Shown here: positions 39,215-48,455 of the stretch, one piece after another
Position numbering within the stretch: position 1 is the stretch's first letter
Layout of the letters: the number at the start of each line of letters is the position of its first letter
DNA from: JAGVSR01 sp963708775
GTDB lineage: Bacteria; Pseudomonadota; Alphaproteobacteria; Rhizobiales; Hyphomicrobiaceae
Direction of reading: 5' to 3'
Assembly: GCA_963708775.1 (NCBI GenBank)
Contig: CAVPTI010000012.1
Coordinates: forward strand, 62,001 to 126,000
Length of the DNA: 64,000 nt
The notes under the pieces: generated by a model
What the model saw: the letters and a program-made list of their open reading frames with translations, nothing else
What the model was told of the DNA's origin: nothing
Database searches by the model: none
Translations under genes and position numbers: made by a program

Positions 39215-40486
39215 TCAAGCAAACAGATCGCGCGCCTTTTGCAGGGCCGTCATCAGCGCATCGACCTCAGCTTTGGTGTTGTACATCGCGAAGGAGGCCC
39301 GGCACGTCGCCGGCACACCCAGCCGCGTCATCAGGGGCTGCGCGCAATGATGACCAGCCCGAATGGCCACACCAGACCGGTCGATGATCGTCGACACGTC
39401 GTGCGGATGAAGCCCGTCGACATTGAACGCCAGGATCGCACCCTTGCCTGGCGCTTTCCCGTAAACCGTCAACCATGGAAACTCGGCGAACCGCGCATGG
39501 GCATAGTCCGAGATCTCATGCTCGTGCGCGGCAATCGCCTCGCGCCCCACCTGCATCATGTAGGTGAGCGCGGCACCGAGCCCCACGGTTTCAACGATCG
39601 CCGGCGTCCCCGCCTCGAATTTGTGCGGGGCGGGCGCATACGTGATCTCGTCGACCGCGACCTTCTCGATCATCTCCCCGCCGCCTTGATACGGTGGCAT
39701 CGCATCGAGATGCTTCCGCTTGGCGTAGAGCACACCGATGCCCGAGGGCCCATAGAGCTTATGCCCCGTCGCGACGTAGAAGTCCGCATCGAGGTCCTGC
39801 ACATCAATCGACATGTGCACCGCCGCCTGGCTTCCATCGACCAGAACGGGAATGCCTTTCGCATGCGCGATCCGGATGATTTCCTTGATCGGCAACACCG
39901 TGCCCAGCACATTCGACATGTGCGTGATCGCCACCATCTTCGTCTTGGGTCCGAGCAGCCGCTCGAATTCGTCCAGTAGGAACTCACCGGTATCCGAAAT
40001 CGGCGCCCACTTGAGAACCGCCCCGCGTCGCTCCCGATGGAAATGCCACGGCACGATGTTGGAGTGATGCTCCATAATCGACAAAACGATCTCGTCGCCC
40101 TCGCCAATCACCATCCCACCGAACGACGACGCCACGATGTTGATGGCGTCCGTCGCATTGCGCGTGAAAATGATCTCCTCGACCGAGCCCGCATTGAAGA
40201 ACCGCCGCACCGTCTCGCGCGCATCCTCCATCCGCGCCGTCGCGGTATTGGAGAGGTAATGCAGCCCGCGGTGCACGTTCGCGTACTCGAACCGGTAGGC
40301 GTGATCCATCGCATCGATCACCGAAGCCGGCTTCTGCGCGCTGGCGCCGTTGTCGAGATAGACGAGCGGCTTGCCGTGAATCTCGCGGAACAGGATCGGG
40401 AAATCCGCGCGCAGCCTTGCCACGTCGAATGTGCCGCCGACCCGGTTGGTCGTCTCACCCTGCAACTGGCGCGCTGCGTTGGCCAT
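39215..40486 (-). CDS. sufS: Cysteine desulfurase SufS
   Basis: PLP enzyme that takes sulfur from cysteine and hands it to the SufBCD scaffold. The 423-aa group II desulfurase has HSNIVPWHF, the PLP lysine in VATGHKLYGPSGIG (about residue 244) and the active-site Cys in IRAGHHCAQPLM (about 381). It lies between sufD and sufT on the same strand with short gaps. No sufE is present in the window. Confidence 0.95.
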   Translation of the reverse strand: MANAARQLQGETTNRVGGTFDVARLRADFPILFREIHGKPLVYLDNGASAQKPASVIDAMDHAYRFEYANVHRGLHYLSNTATARMEDARETVRRFFNAGSVEEIIFTRNATDAINIVASSFGGMVIGEGDEIVLSIMEHHSNIVPWHFHRERRGAVLKWAPISDTGEFLLDEFERLLGPKTKMVAITHMSNVLGTVLPIKEIIRIAHAKGIPVLVDGSQAAVHMSIDVQDLDADFYVATGHKLYGPSGIGVLYAKRKHLDAMPPYQGGGEMIEKVAVDEITYAPAPHKFEAGTPAIVETVGLGAALTYMMQVGREAIAAHEHEISDYAHARFAEFPWLTVYGKAPGKGAILAFNVDGLHPHDVSTIIDRSGVAIRAGHHCAQPLMTRLGVPATCRASFAMYNTKAEVDALMTALQKARDLFA

Positions 40487-40530
40487 GTCGTCTTCTCCTC
40501 AGGTTCTCGAGTGAGAGAACCGAACGTGTG

Positions 40531-41820
40531 TTATCCCGCGAGGCTGTCGCGGGCGATGCCGATGAGAGCGTCCCGCAAGCCGTCGTGCTCGACCTTCTCG
40601 ATCGCTTCAGCAATGAAACTCTCGATCAGCATGCCGCGCGCGAGCGCCGTCGGAATGCCCCGCGATGTACAATAGAACACGAGGTCGGGATCGATTTCCG
40701 CCGCCGTCGAACCGTGCCCGCAGATCACGTCGTCGGCATAGATTTCCAGTTCGGGCTTAGAATCGAACTCCGCATCCGGCGAGAGCATGAGAGCCTGCGC
40801 CATCTGCTTGCCGTCCGTCTTCTGCGCCCCGGGCTGCACGATAACCTTGCCCTGGAACACAGCGCGGGCCTGTCCATCGAGCACCGTCTTATAAAGCTCA
40901 CGGCTCGTGCAATGCGGAACCTTGTGATCAACGACGAGCGTGCTGTCAGCGTGACCGCTGCCATGCACGATGGACGCGCCGCCGAAATCCAGCATCGAAT
41001 GCTGTCCGGTGAAGTCCACGTTCATCCCATTGCGCACAAGCCCTTCACCAAGCGTCAATTGAAAGGGCTTGTAGGAAACGTTCGCACCGAGCCGCACCTG
41101 CCAGTGCCCAAGGTGCGTCGAGCCTTTGTGCGCCTCCACGACCTTGATGTGCACCACCTCAGCCCCATCCGCGATGAAGATCTGCGTCACCGCGCTCGAC
41201 TGGCGTAACCCGGCCGAAACCGGTGCTCGATCCACTTCCACGAGCGTCACCTTCGCGCCTTTGCCGACGCGAATGATGTGGCGGAGAACCGCCAGCCGAT
41301 TGTCACCCGCCGACGCAACGATAACCACCGGCTCGTCTACATCCGCACCCGCTGGGATGTCGATCACCGCCCCATCGGTGAACAGCGCAGTATTCAGCAG
41401 CAGATCGGCCGATGCTGCGAGGCTCTCGTCCGCCAACGCGGCCTGAACCCAGTCCAGCGCGACCACCTTGCTATCCGCAAGGAATGCTTGACCACCAGCC
41501 GAAACCCCGCGCCCTTCGACGAACGCCACCGCATTGGCTGCAAACTCAGGCCCGAAGTGCGAGCCCAGCGCGTCTTGCGCCGTATCGGCTACTGAAGCGC
41601 CGCCGGTCAAGAGCGGGAAAGCTTCCCGCAGGTTTGCCTTGAGGTCCGTGTACTTGAATTCTTCCACGCGCCGGCTCGGCAAGCCCTTGGACGCAAACGC
41701 TCCGATGGCTGCCCGCCGCAATTCAGCAACGGACTTACCCCCGGGCAAATGCGCCGCATTATCCTCAAACGTCTTGAGGATCGCCTGCTCCGCTTTCGTC
41801 GTCAGCATCTGAACGGTCAT
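40531..41820 (-). CDS. sufD: Fe-S scaffold subunit SufD
   Basis: The product is 429 aa, a beta-helix partner of SufB in the SufBC2D scaffold. Typical parts are SRRVEEFKYTDLKANLREAF, HLGHWQVRLG and the C-terminal DHKVPHCTSRELYKTVL with the conserved His, then KQMAQALMLSPDAEFDSKPE. I start at ATG 41820 (MTVQMLTTKAE); an in-frame ATG at 41862, touching the sufC stop, is an alternative. Cotranscribed with sufC. Confidence 0.92.
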   Translation of the reverse strand: MTVQMLTTKAEQAILKTFEDNAAHLPGGKSVAELRRAAIGAFASKGLPSRRVEEFKYTDLKANLREAFPLLTGGASVADTAQDALGSHFGPEFAANAVAFVEGRGVSAGGQAFLADSKVVALDWVQAALADESLAASADLLLNTALFTDGAVIDIPAGADVDEPVVIVASAGDNRLAVLRHIIRVGKGAKVTLVEVDRAPVSAGLRQSSAVTQIFIADGAEVVHIKVVEAHKGSTHLGHWQVRLGANVSYKPFQLTLGEGLVRNGMNVDFTGQHSMLDFGGASIVHGSGHADSTLVVDHKVPHCTSRELYKTVLDGQARAVFQGKVIVQPGAQKTDGKQMAQALMLSPDAEFDSKPELEIYADDVICGHGSTAAEIDPDLVFYCTSRGIPTALARGMLIESFIAEAIEKVEHDGLRDALIGIARDSLAG

Positions 41821-41864
41821 ATCGCGTCGTGTCCCATCTGTACCCGGCAGTGTCCCGTCCATCC

Positions 41865-42620
41865 TCAGGCAGCCTTGCCGGTGTAATCAGCGTAGCCCGA
41901 CGTTTCGAGTTCGAGCGCGAGTTCCTTGCCGCCCGTCCTCTGGATGCGGCCATCCGCAAGTACGTGAACCTTGTCAGGCACGATGTGGTTCAACAGCCGC
42001 TGGTAGTGCGTGATGACGAGCATGGCGCGGTCCGGCGATCGCAAGGCGTTGACGCCATCCGACACCACCTTCAACGCGTCGATGTCGAGACCGGAATCCG
42101 TCTCGTCGAGCACGCACAGCGACGGCTCGAGCATGGCCATCTGCAGGATTTCCGAACGCTTCTTCTCGCCACCGGAGAAGCCGACGTTGACCGGCCGCTT
42201 CAGCATCTCGAAATCGATGTTGAGCTTCGCTGCCTTTTCCTTCACGACCTTCAGGAACTCAGGCGTCGAAAGTTCTGCCATTTCGCCGCGCTTGCGCACC
42301 GCGTTCGTGGCCGTGCGCAGGAATGTCAGCCCCGCCACACCCGGTATTTCCATCGGGTACTGGAACGCCAGGAACACGCCCTTCGCGGCCCGCTCGTCCG
42401 GCTCCATGCCGATGATGCTTTCGCCGTTCCAGAGGATATCGCCGTCGGTAATCTCATAGCCTTCGCGGCCGGCGAGAACGTAGGCGAGCGTCGACTTGCC
42501 CGACCCGTTCGGTCCCATGATCGCGTGCACTTCGCCCTTGGGCACCGTCAGCGTCAGGCCCTTGAGGATCGCCTTGTCCTCATCCGCCAGCTTCACATGC
42601 AGGTTCTTGATCTCGAGCAT
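41865..42620 (-). CDS. sufC: Fe-S assembly ATPase SufC
   Basis: The 251-aa ABC-type soluble ATPase energises the SufB-SufD scaffold. It has Walker A MGPNGSGKST (about 33-42), signature FSGGEKKR and Walker B LCVLDETDSGLDID. The distinctive DETDSGLD is the SufC version of the Walker B/D-loop. It lies 49 bp after sufB. Confidence 0.95.
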   Translation of the reverse strand: MLEIKNLHVKLADEDKAILKGLTLTVPKGEVHAIMGPNGSGKSTLAYVLAGREGYEITDGDILWNGESIIGMEPDERAAKGVFLAFQYPMEIPGVAGLTFLRTATNAVRKRGEMAELSTPEFLKVVKEKAAKLNIDFEMLKRPVNVGFSGGEKKRSEILQMAMLEPSLCVLDETDSGLDIDALKVVSDGVNALRSPDRAMLVITHYQRLLNHIVPDKVHVLADGRIQRTGGKELALELETSGYADYTGKAA

Positions 42621-42669
42621 AGGTCGTTACCTTTTGAGCAATGGGTGTCGATCGGGGGAAAGCGCGCCG

Positions 42670-44145
42670 TTAGCCGACACTGCCTTCGAGCGAAATGCCG
42701 ATCAGCTTCTGCGTCTCGGCCATGAATTCCATGGGCAATTGCTGCAGCACGTCGCGCACGAAGCCGTTGACGACGAGCGCCACCGCCTCCTCTTCCGACA
42801 GCCCGCGCTGCTGGCAGTAGAACAGCATGTCGTCGGAAATCTTCGACGTCGTCGCCTCATGCTCGAAGTGCGCCGACGAATTCTTCGCCTCGATGTAGGG
42901 CACGGTATGCGCGCCGCACTTGTCGCCGATCAGCAGCGAGTCGCAGTTCGTGAAGTTCCGCGCTCCCGTCGCCTTGCGATGGGCAGAGACGAGACCGCGA
43001 TAGGTGTTCTGCGAGAACCCGGCCGCAATGCCCTTCGAGATGATGCGGCTCGACGTGTTCTTGCCGAGGTGGATCATCTTCGTGCCGCTATCGACCTGCT
43101 GATAGCCGTTCGACACCGCGATCGAATAGAACTCGCCCCGCGAGTTATCCCCGCGCAGGATGCAGCTGGGATACTTCCAGGTGATCGCCGAACCGGTCTC
43201 CACCTGCGTCCAGGAGATCTTCGAGTTGCGGCCGCGGCAATCGCCGCGCTTGGTCACGAAGTTATAGATGCCGCCCTTGCCGTTCTTGTCGCCGGGATAC
43301 CAGTTCTGCACCGTCGAGTACTTGATCTCGGCATCATCGAGCGCCACGAGCTCCACGACCGCCGCATGCAGCTGGTTCTCGTCGCGCATCGGCGCCGTGC
43401 AGCCTTCCAGGTAGGACACATACGCACCCTTGTCGGCGATGATGAGCGTGCGCTCGAACTGCCCCGTCTCCCGCTCGTTGATGCGGAAGTAGGTCGAAAG
43501 CTCCATCGGGCAGCGCACGCCCTCCGGCACATAGACGAACGAGCCGTCAGAGAACACCGCCGAGTTCAGCGCCGCGTAGTAGTTGTCCGACTGCGGCACG
43601 ACGGAGCCGAGGTATTTCTTCACCAGCTCCGGATGCTCGCGCAGCGCCTCCGAGATCGAGCAGAAAATCACGCCGGCCTTGGCCAGCTCGTCTTTGAACG
43701 TGGTCACGACCGATACGCTGTCGAACACGGCATCGACCGCCACGCGCGGCTTGTCGCTCTTCACGCCAGCAAGAATTTCCTGCTCCTGCAGCGGCACGCC
43801 GAGCCGTTCGTACATTTTCAGAAGCTCCGGATCGACCTCCTCGAGCGACTTCGGTCCCTCCGAGTTCTTCGGCGCGGCGTAGTAGTACAGGTCCTCAAAA
43901 TCGATCTTCGGGTACGACACCTTCGCCCACGTCGGCTCCGTCATCGCGCGCCAACGGCGATAGGCGTCGAGACGCCACTCCAGCATCCATGCCGGTTCGC
44001 CTTTCTTCTCCGAGATGAAGCGCACGATATCTTCGTTCAGACCCTTCGGGGCCTTCACCATCTCGATATCGGTTTCGAAACCGTACTTGTACTGGTCGAC
44101 ATCGATCTTCTTGACCTGTTCGACCGTCTCTTGAACCGCAGGCAT
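42670..44145 (-). CDS. sufB: Fe-S scaffold subunit SufB
   Basis: The 491-aa main scaffold carries the N-terminal KYGFETDIEMVKAPKGLNED and the core PEGVRCPMELSTYFRINERE. The C-terminal part has NCDSLLIGDKCGAHTVPYIE with the cysteine proposed as cluster ligand, and HEATTSKISDDMLFYCQQRG. It is typical of full-length SufB. It follows the NifS-like gene by 60 bp on the same strand. Confidence 0.96.
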   Translation of the reverse strand: MPAVQETVEQVKKIDVDQYKYGFETDIEMVKAPKGLNEDIVRFISEKKGEPAWMLEWRLDAYRRWRAMTEPTWAKVSYPKIDFEDLYYYAAPKNSEGPKSLEEVDPELLKMYERLGVPLQEQEILAGVKSDKPRVAVDAVFDSVSVVTTFKDELAKAGVIFCSISEALREHPELVKKYLGSVVPQSDNYYAALNSAVFSDGSFVYVPEGVRCPMELSTYFRINERETGQFERTLIIADKGAYVSYLEGCTAPMRDENQLHAAVVELVALDDAEIKYSTVQNWYPGDKNGKGGIYNFVTKRGDCRGRNSKISWTQVETGSAITWKYPSCILRGDNSRGEFYSIAVSNGYQQVDSGTKMIHLGKNTSSRIISKGIAAGFSQNTYRGLVSAHRKATGARNFTNCDSLLIGDKCGAHTVPYIEAKNSSAHFEHEATTSKISDDMLFYCQQRGLSEEEAVALVVNGFVRDVLQQLPMEFMAETQKLIGISLEGSVG

Positions 44146-44205
44146 TTCGACCTCTTCTCCCGTACGCCCTCAAGGGGTGCGCCGTTAGCATTTCAATTCC
44201 AAAAC

Positions 44206-45339
44206 TCAGGCAGCCATTGCCGGCCGCCCCGTCGCTGCGTTCCAGGCAGCGACAAACCTCTGCACGTCTTCCGCCGTCGAACTTGGGCCCAAACTGACCC
44301 GAACCGCGCCACGCGCGATCTCCGGCGCGACGCCCATTGCCTCCAGCACGTGGCTCGTCCCCACCTTGCCGGAGGAGCAGGCAGCGCCTGCGCTCACCGC
44401 AATCCCGGCGAGATCCAGCTTGATCACGAGCGTCTCGGAGAGCTTGCCGGGCATCGCGACGAGCGTGGTATTCGGCAGCCGCTCCGCAGCCTTGACGACC
44501 AAGACACTGTTAGAATTTGTACGCAGCAACTCGGCTTCCAGACTGTCGCGCAACTCCCGGATACGGCCGACAGTGTCCAAATCCCGGCGCGCCGCCGCAG
44601 CAGCGGCACCGAAACCGGCGACCGCGATGACATTCTCGGTCCCGGCACGGCGGCGGCGCTCCTGCCCGCCACCGGCGAGCAGCGCCTCCAGTGGCGTGCC
44701 ATCACGAACGATCAGCGCGCCGATGCCTTTCGGACCGCCCATCTTGTGCGCCGAAAGCGACATCAGCGACAGGCCCAGCGCACGAAAGTCGACCGCGATA
44801 CGGCCCGTGGCCTGCACCGCATCCGAATGTACGACGATACCGAACGGCGCCAGCATGGCCACGAGGTCAGCAACAGGCTGCACAACGCCCGTTTCGCCGT
44901 TGGCCAGCGCAAGACTTGCAAACGCCGGCACGTCCGACTTCGGCAGCGCCGCAGCCCATGCCTCCACGCCGCTCAGGTCCTGAACGCCATCGGGCCGGCA
45001 CGGCAGTTCCAGACGCGGCGCATGCGATCGCCGCGCCGGCGCCAGAACAGCGGAGTGCTCCGCGTTCCCAACCAGCAGTGCACGCCACGGCCGCCCGTTG
45101 ATTGCAAACGTATTGGCTTCCGTGGCTCCGCTCGTGAAAACGACTTCGCCGGGCCTCGCGTTGACGAGAGCCGCAACCTGTTCGCGAGCAGCCTCGATGA
45201 TCGATCGCGCTGCCCGGCCCTCACCGTGAACCGACGACGGATTGCCGAACGCATCCATCGCGACAAGCATCGCTTCACGCGCGTCGGGACGCAGCGGCTC
45301 CGTCGCGTTGTGGTCGAGGTATGTGCGCGCGCTCGTCAT
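44206..45339 (-). CDS. Cysteine desulfurase, IscS/NifS-like (second in the cluster)
   Basis: The 377-aa group I desulfurase starts MTSARTYLDHNATEPLRPDA. The PLP lysine is in SLSAHKMGGPKGIG (about residue 201), and the catalytic Cys lies in SAGAACSSGKVGTSHVLEAM (about 323). The conserved RRAGTENV motif is present. Its ATG overlaps the iscR stop by four bases, giving translational coupling. It is common in alphaproteobacterial suf loci alongside sufS; the division of labour is unknown. Confidence 0.93.
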   Translation of the reverse strand: MTSARTYLDHNATEPLRPDAREAMLVAMDAFGNPSSVHGEGRAARSIIEAAREQVAALVNARPGEVVFTSGATEANTFAINGRPWRALLVGNAEHSAVLAPARRSHAPRLELPCRPDGVQDLSGVEAWAAALPKSDVPAFASLALANGETGVVQPVADLVAMLAPFGIVVHSDAVQATGRIAVDFRALGLSLMSLSAHKMGGPKGIGALIVRDGTPLEALLAGGGQERRRRAGTENVIAVAGFGAAAAAARRDLDTVGRIRELRDSLEAELLRTNSNSVLVVKAAERLPNTTLVAMPGKLSETLVIKLDLAGIAVSAGAACSSGKVGTSHVLEAMGVAPEIARGAVRVSLGPSSTAEDVQRFVAAWNAATGRPAMAA

Positions 45340-45821
45340 TCGGCGGCAAACCTTTCGCGCGGTACCGACGTTTCAGGAGCCAAGCTGGCGCCAAATCGCG
45401 GCCCGCCCTCAATGACGTCCTGCAAGGTCACGGACGAAAAGAACTGCGCAATGTGCGAGCCGAGCGCTTGCCACAGCCCGTGCGTGATGCAGCGGGTCTC
45501 GCCAAGGCAGCCGACGTCACCTTCGCCGGAACACCGCGTCATGCGTGTTTCTTCTTCGACGGCCGTCAGAATATCGGCGATGGAAATGTCGGCCGCGGCG
45601 CGGCCCAGCTTGTATCCACCGCTGCGACCACGCGCGCTGACCACCAGTTCGGCCCGCCGCAGTCGCGCAAACAGCTGTTCGAGGTAGGCCAATGACAGCT
45701 TCTGCCGATCAGCGATCGCCGCCAGCGCCATCGGCTCGCTCACACCCGGCTGACCGGAACCGTGACGCGCCAAGTCGGCCATCGCCATCACGGCATAGCG
45801 CCCTCGCGTCGTCAGTTCCAT
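45336..45821 (-). CDS. iscR: Rrf2-family Fe-S sensing regulator (IscR-like)
   Basis: The 161-aa protein has the N-terminal winged helix MELTTRGRYAVMAMADLARH, the wing SGGYKLGR and the cluster ligands Cys97, Cys105, Cys111 with a following His114 (CITHGLW), which bind [2Fe-2S] in IscR. It heads the suf cluster and is expected to sense cluster status and repress the operon. The spacing (C-x7-C-x5-C) is slightly wider than in E. coli IscR. Confidence 0.9.
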   Translation of the reverse strand: MELTTRGRYAVMAMADLARHGSGQPGVSEPMALAAIADRQKLSLAYLEQLFARLRRAELVVSARGRSGGYKLGRAAADISIADILTAVEEETRMTRCSGEGDVGCLGETRCITHGLWQALGSHIAQFFSSVTLQDVIEGGPRFGASLAPETSVPRERFAAE

Positions 45822-46158
45822 ACCGATCCTCCGATGTCATCGTCAGGGTGGCAGCGCCAGTCTCCCAGGTGACCCCGGGCGTCACGGCACTTGCAATCAG
45901 GCACCTCTCTCGTGTTAAGAGGACCGCCCGCCGATCCCGGCGCCTCAGCCGGTCCGGACCACTCTTTCGAAGAGTTCTAATCTCGCCTGTTTATGGAAAT
46001 TCCGAGCAACGAAGTCAAGTATTGCCCGGCACACGCGACAACACGGCTCCGTGAGGGCACTTTCCCGCGCTTGAACGGCCGATTTTCGGAAACGACAGGC
46101 AGCATCCCATCCCGGCCCTCAGGCCGCCCGCAGTGAAAGAACGAGGCCCAGAAGACCT
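45822..46158. other. Divergent promoter region of the suf cluster
   Basis: These 337 bp separate iscR (minus) and the alpha/beta hydrolase gene (plus). I see no gene. It must hold the suf promoter and probably an IscR or iron-responsive site; no convincing full-length consensus palindrome was recognised by eye. The AT-rich part around 45975-46020 is the likelier promoter zone. Confidence 0.4.
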
Positions 46159-46914
46159 ATGCCTGAATTGATCATGAACGGTCCCGCCGGCCGGATCGAG
46201 GCGCGCTATCACCACGACCCAAAGCCCGATAGCCCCATCGCCCTGATCTTGCATCCCCATCCGCAGTTCGGCGGCACGATGAACAATCAGGTCGTCTACT
46301 CGCTTTATTATACGTTCGCTGAGCGCGGCTTTTCGGTGCTCCGCTTCAACTTCCGCGGCGTCGGCCGCAGCCAGGGTTTCTGGGATGGCGGCCCCGGCGA
46401 ACTCGCAGACGCTGCCAGCGCCCTCGACTGGCTCCAGATCGTCAAGCCCGACGCCAAGTACTGCTGGATCGCCGGCGTCTCCTTCGGCACCTGGATCGCG
46501 ATGCAGCTTCTCATGCGCCGCCCGGAGATCGACGGCTTCATTTGCGTCGCACCGCCCTCGAACCTGTATGACTTTTCCTTCCTCGCCCCTTGCCCCTCGT
46601 CAGGCCTGATGATCAACGGTGACAAGGATCGCGTGGTGCCGACGGCGTCCGTTGCGGAATTGTCGACCAAGCTCAAGACCCAGCGCGGAATCAAGATCGA
46701 CCACGAGATCATTCCCGGCGCGAACCACTTCTTTGAAAACAAGACCGAGGAACTACAGACCGTCGTCGGCGGCTATCTCGATCGCCGTCTGCAAATGGCG
46801 GAGGAAGAATACGAGACCAAGAAAGCGCGCGAGCGCGAACGCGAAGCTGAGCGCCAGCGGGAACGTGAGCGCGAGCGCAACGAACCGCCGCCCGCCGTCA
46901 CCGATGATGAATGA
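46159..46914 (+). CDS. Alpha/beta hydrolase with charged C-terminal tail
   Basis: The product is 251 aa. It has an oxyanion region LILHPHPQFGGTMNN, FNFRGVGRSQG, the nucleophile elbow GVSFGTW (Ser about 112), the acid in INGDKDRVVP and the His in PGANHFF. The last 35 residues are almost wholly Arg/Glu (a likely single helix). The family gene stands next to cysteine desulfurase/suf genes in many Rhizobiales; its substrate is unknown. It is divergent from iscR. Confidence 0.85.
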   Translation: MPELIMNGPAGRIEARYHHDPKPDSPIALILHPHPQFGGTMNNQVVYSLYYTFAERGFSVLRFNFRGVGRSQGFWDGGPGELADAASALDWLQIVKPDAKYCWIAGVSFGTWIAMQLLMRRPEIDGFICVAPPSNLYDFSFLAPCPSSGLMINGDKDRVVPTASVAELSTKLKTQRGIKIDHEIIPGANHFFENKTEELQTVVGGYLDRRLQMAEEEYETKKAREREREAERQRERERERNEPPPAVTDDE

Positions 46915-46932
46915 CCGAAATTGAACGAGTGC

Positions 46933-46963
46933 AAAAGCCCCGCGTCCAAAGCGGGGCTTTTTT
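46933..46963 (+). terminator. Rho-independent terminator after the hydrolase gene
   Basis: The stem AAAAGCCCCGC / GCGGGGCTTTT has a 7-nt loop and ends in six or more T. The opposite strand is A/T-rich on the other side too, so it may also end the convergent small gene whose stop overlaps it (46962). Confidence 0.9.
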
Positions 46964-47231
46964 ATTCGTCACGCAACATCCGCCGCCCCGCAAACACCGC
47001 TCCGAGGCCCAGCACGAGCGGCACCGCACCGCCAAGCCCCACGATGCGCCAGAAGCCGTCCGGATCAACCACTTGCCGCACCCGCTTCGCTTCGACCGCT
47101 CCGACAGGTCCTGACGACCAGCCGATCTCGCCGGCTTTTAATCCGCCGATGAGCACCACGGCTCCCATGAACACCGCGACGGCCCCGAAGACGATCAGCC
47201 CCACGGGAACGAGTAGACGCAAAAACGGCAT
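46962..47231 (-). CDS. Small two-helix membrane protein
   Basis: The product is 89 aa. It has two hydrophobic helices (about 3-28, LLVPVGLIVFGAVAVFMGAV, and 65-82, IVGLGGAVPLVLGLGAVFA) around a polar loop. The start is MPFLRLL; an upstream in-frame ATG at 47240 is possible. No family is recognised. It lies 11 bp downstream of anmK on the same strand, so it is likely cotranscribed. Confidence 0.5.
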   Translation of the reverse strand: MPFLRLLVPVGLIVFGAVAVFMGAVVLIGGLKAGEIGWSSGPVGAVEAKRVRQVVDPDGFWRIVGLGGAVPLVLGLGAVFAGRRMLRDE

Positions 47232-47242
47232 GACTTCCATCC

Positions 47243-48348
47243 TCAGCCGAACGCGCGCGGCGGCAGCGAAACCACACCACCCGTCATGGGCTTCGGCACA
47301 CCCGTCGTACCGGGATAGGTGATGGGCAGCCCCTTCAATGCACGCACCGCCAGATAGCCCCACGCTTCCGCCTCGACCGCGTCACCGTCGAGCCCAACAG
47401 CCTCCGCCGGCGCCACCGCATTCTGCACGAGGCCCGCAAGGCCGCTCATGATGGTGCGGTTCCGCCGACCGCCGCCAGCCACGATCCACAGCTGCGGCTC
47501 ATCTGGGAAGTGCTCGCGTGCTCGCGCGATCGACGCCACCGTAAATGCCGCCAGCGTTGCCGCGCCGTCCTCGAGCGACATCCATTCCACCACGTCCCAG
47601 ATGAATGCGTTTCGGTCGAGCGACTTCGGCGGTGCGGCGGAGAAAAACGAATGCGACAGGCAGAACCGCAGCACCGCTTCGTCCACCTTGCCGTCACCCG
47701 CGGTGATGCCGTCGCGATCGTAGGCAACGCCTGCGCGCTTCATCATCCAGTCGTCGAGCAAGGCATTGCCCGGTCCCGTGTCGAACGCGATCAGCGTCTC
47801 GTCGCTGCCGATGTACGTGACGTTGGCAACGCCGCCGATGTTGACAACGGCGATGGGCCGCTGCGCGATCCCCGCCACGAGGGCCCGGTGATAGACTGGC
47901 ACCAGCGGCGCGCCCTGGCCGCCAGCATCCACATCGCGGGCCCTCAGATCATGCACCACCGTCAGCCCGGTCAGTTCGGCCAGCAACCCCCGTCCCCAAG
48001 CTGAACCGTGAGTCCCTCGTCCGGCCGATGCAGAACCGTCTGACCATGAAAGCCGACCACCTCGATCTCCCCCCGGGGGATGCCCTGGTGACGCACGAAG
48101 GCCGAAATGGCAGCGGCATGCAATTCGGTGAGCATGATCTCCGTCACGGCGAGCGATCCCGGCCGCTCGGCCCGAGACTTCAGACCGCGCGCTTGCGCCA
48201 TGGCCTGGCCGATAGCGGCCCTTTGTTCGGCGTTGTAGGGGAATGTCATTGCGGGACCGCGCGTCAGCACGCTCTCGCCGTCCGTATCGACGAGTGCGAC
48301 GGAAATCCCGTCCATCGAAGTGCCACTCATCAGCCCCAGCGCGCGCAT
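47243..48348 (-). CDS. anmK: Anhydro-N-acetylmuramic acid kinase (frameshifted)
   Basis: Phosphorylates and opens anhydroMurNAc in cell-wall recycling. The N-terminal part MRALGLMSGTSMDGISVALV is the ATP-binding signature, and EVVGFHGQTVLHRP follows. The second part has the AGGQGAPLVP motif, NIGGVANVT, FDTGPGNALLD and VAGGGRRN. The frames differ after TVQLGDG: one base is missing in the G run at 47987-47991. Restoring it gives about 368 aa, the normal length. It is divergent from tyrS. Confidence 0.92.
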
Positions 48349-48455
48349 CGGCTTGCTCCCAACCCCGCCGTCATGCAATTTGCCGGGCGATTTGCGGCAA
48401 TCCTACCGCACCCCGCGCGCCCACCCAACCCGCCATCCGCAACCGCGATCGAAAG

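Noticed and set aside
42496..45687. 1063-aa plus-strand protein
   Set aside because: It is antisense to sufC, sufB, the cysteine desulfurase and iscR; the real genes show catalytic and ligand motifs.
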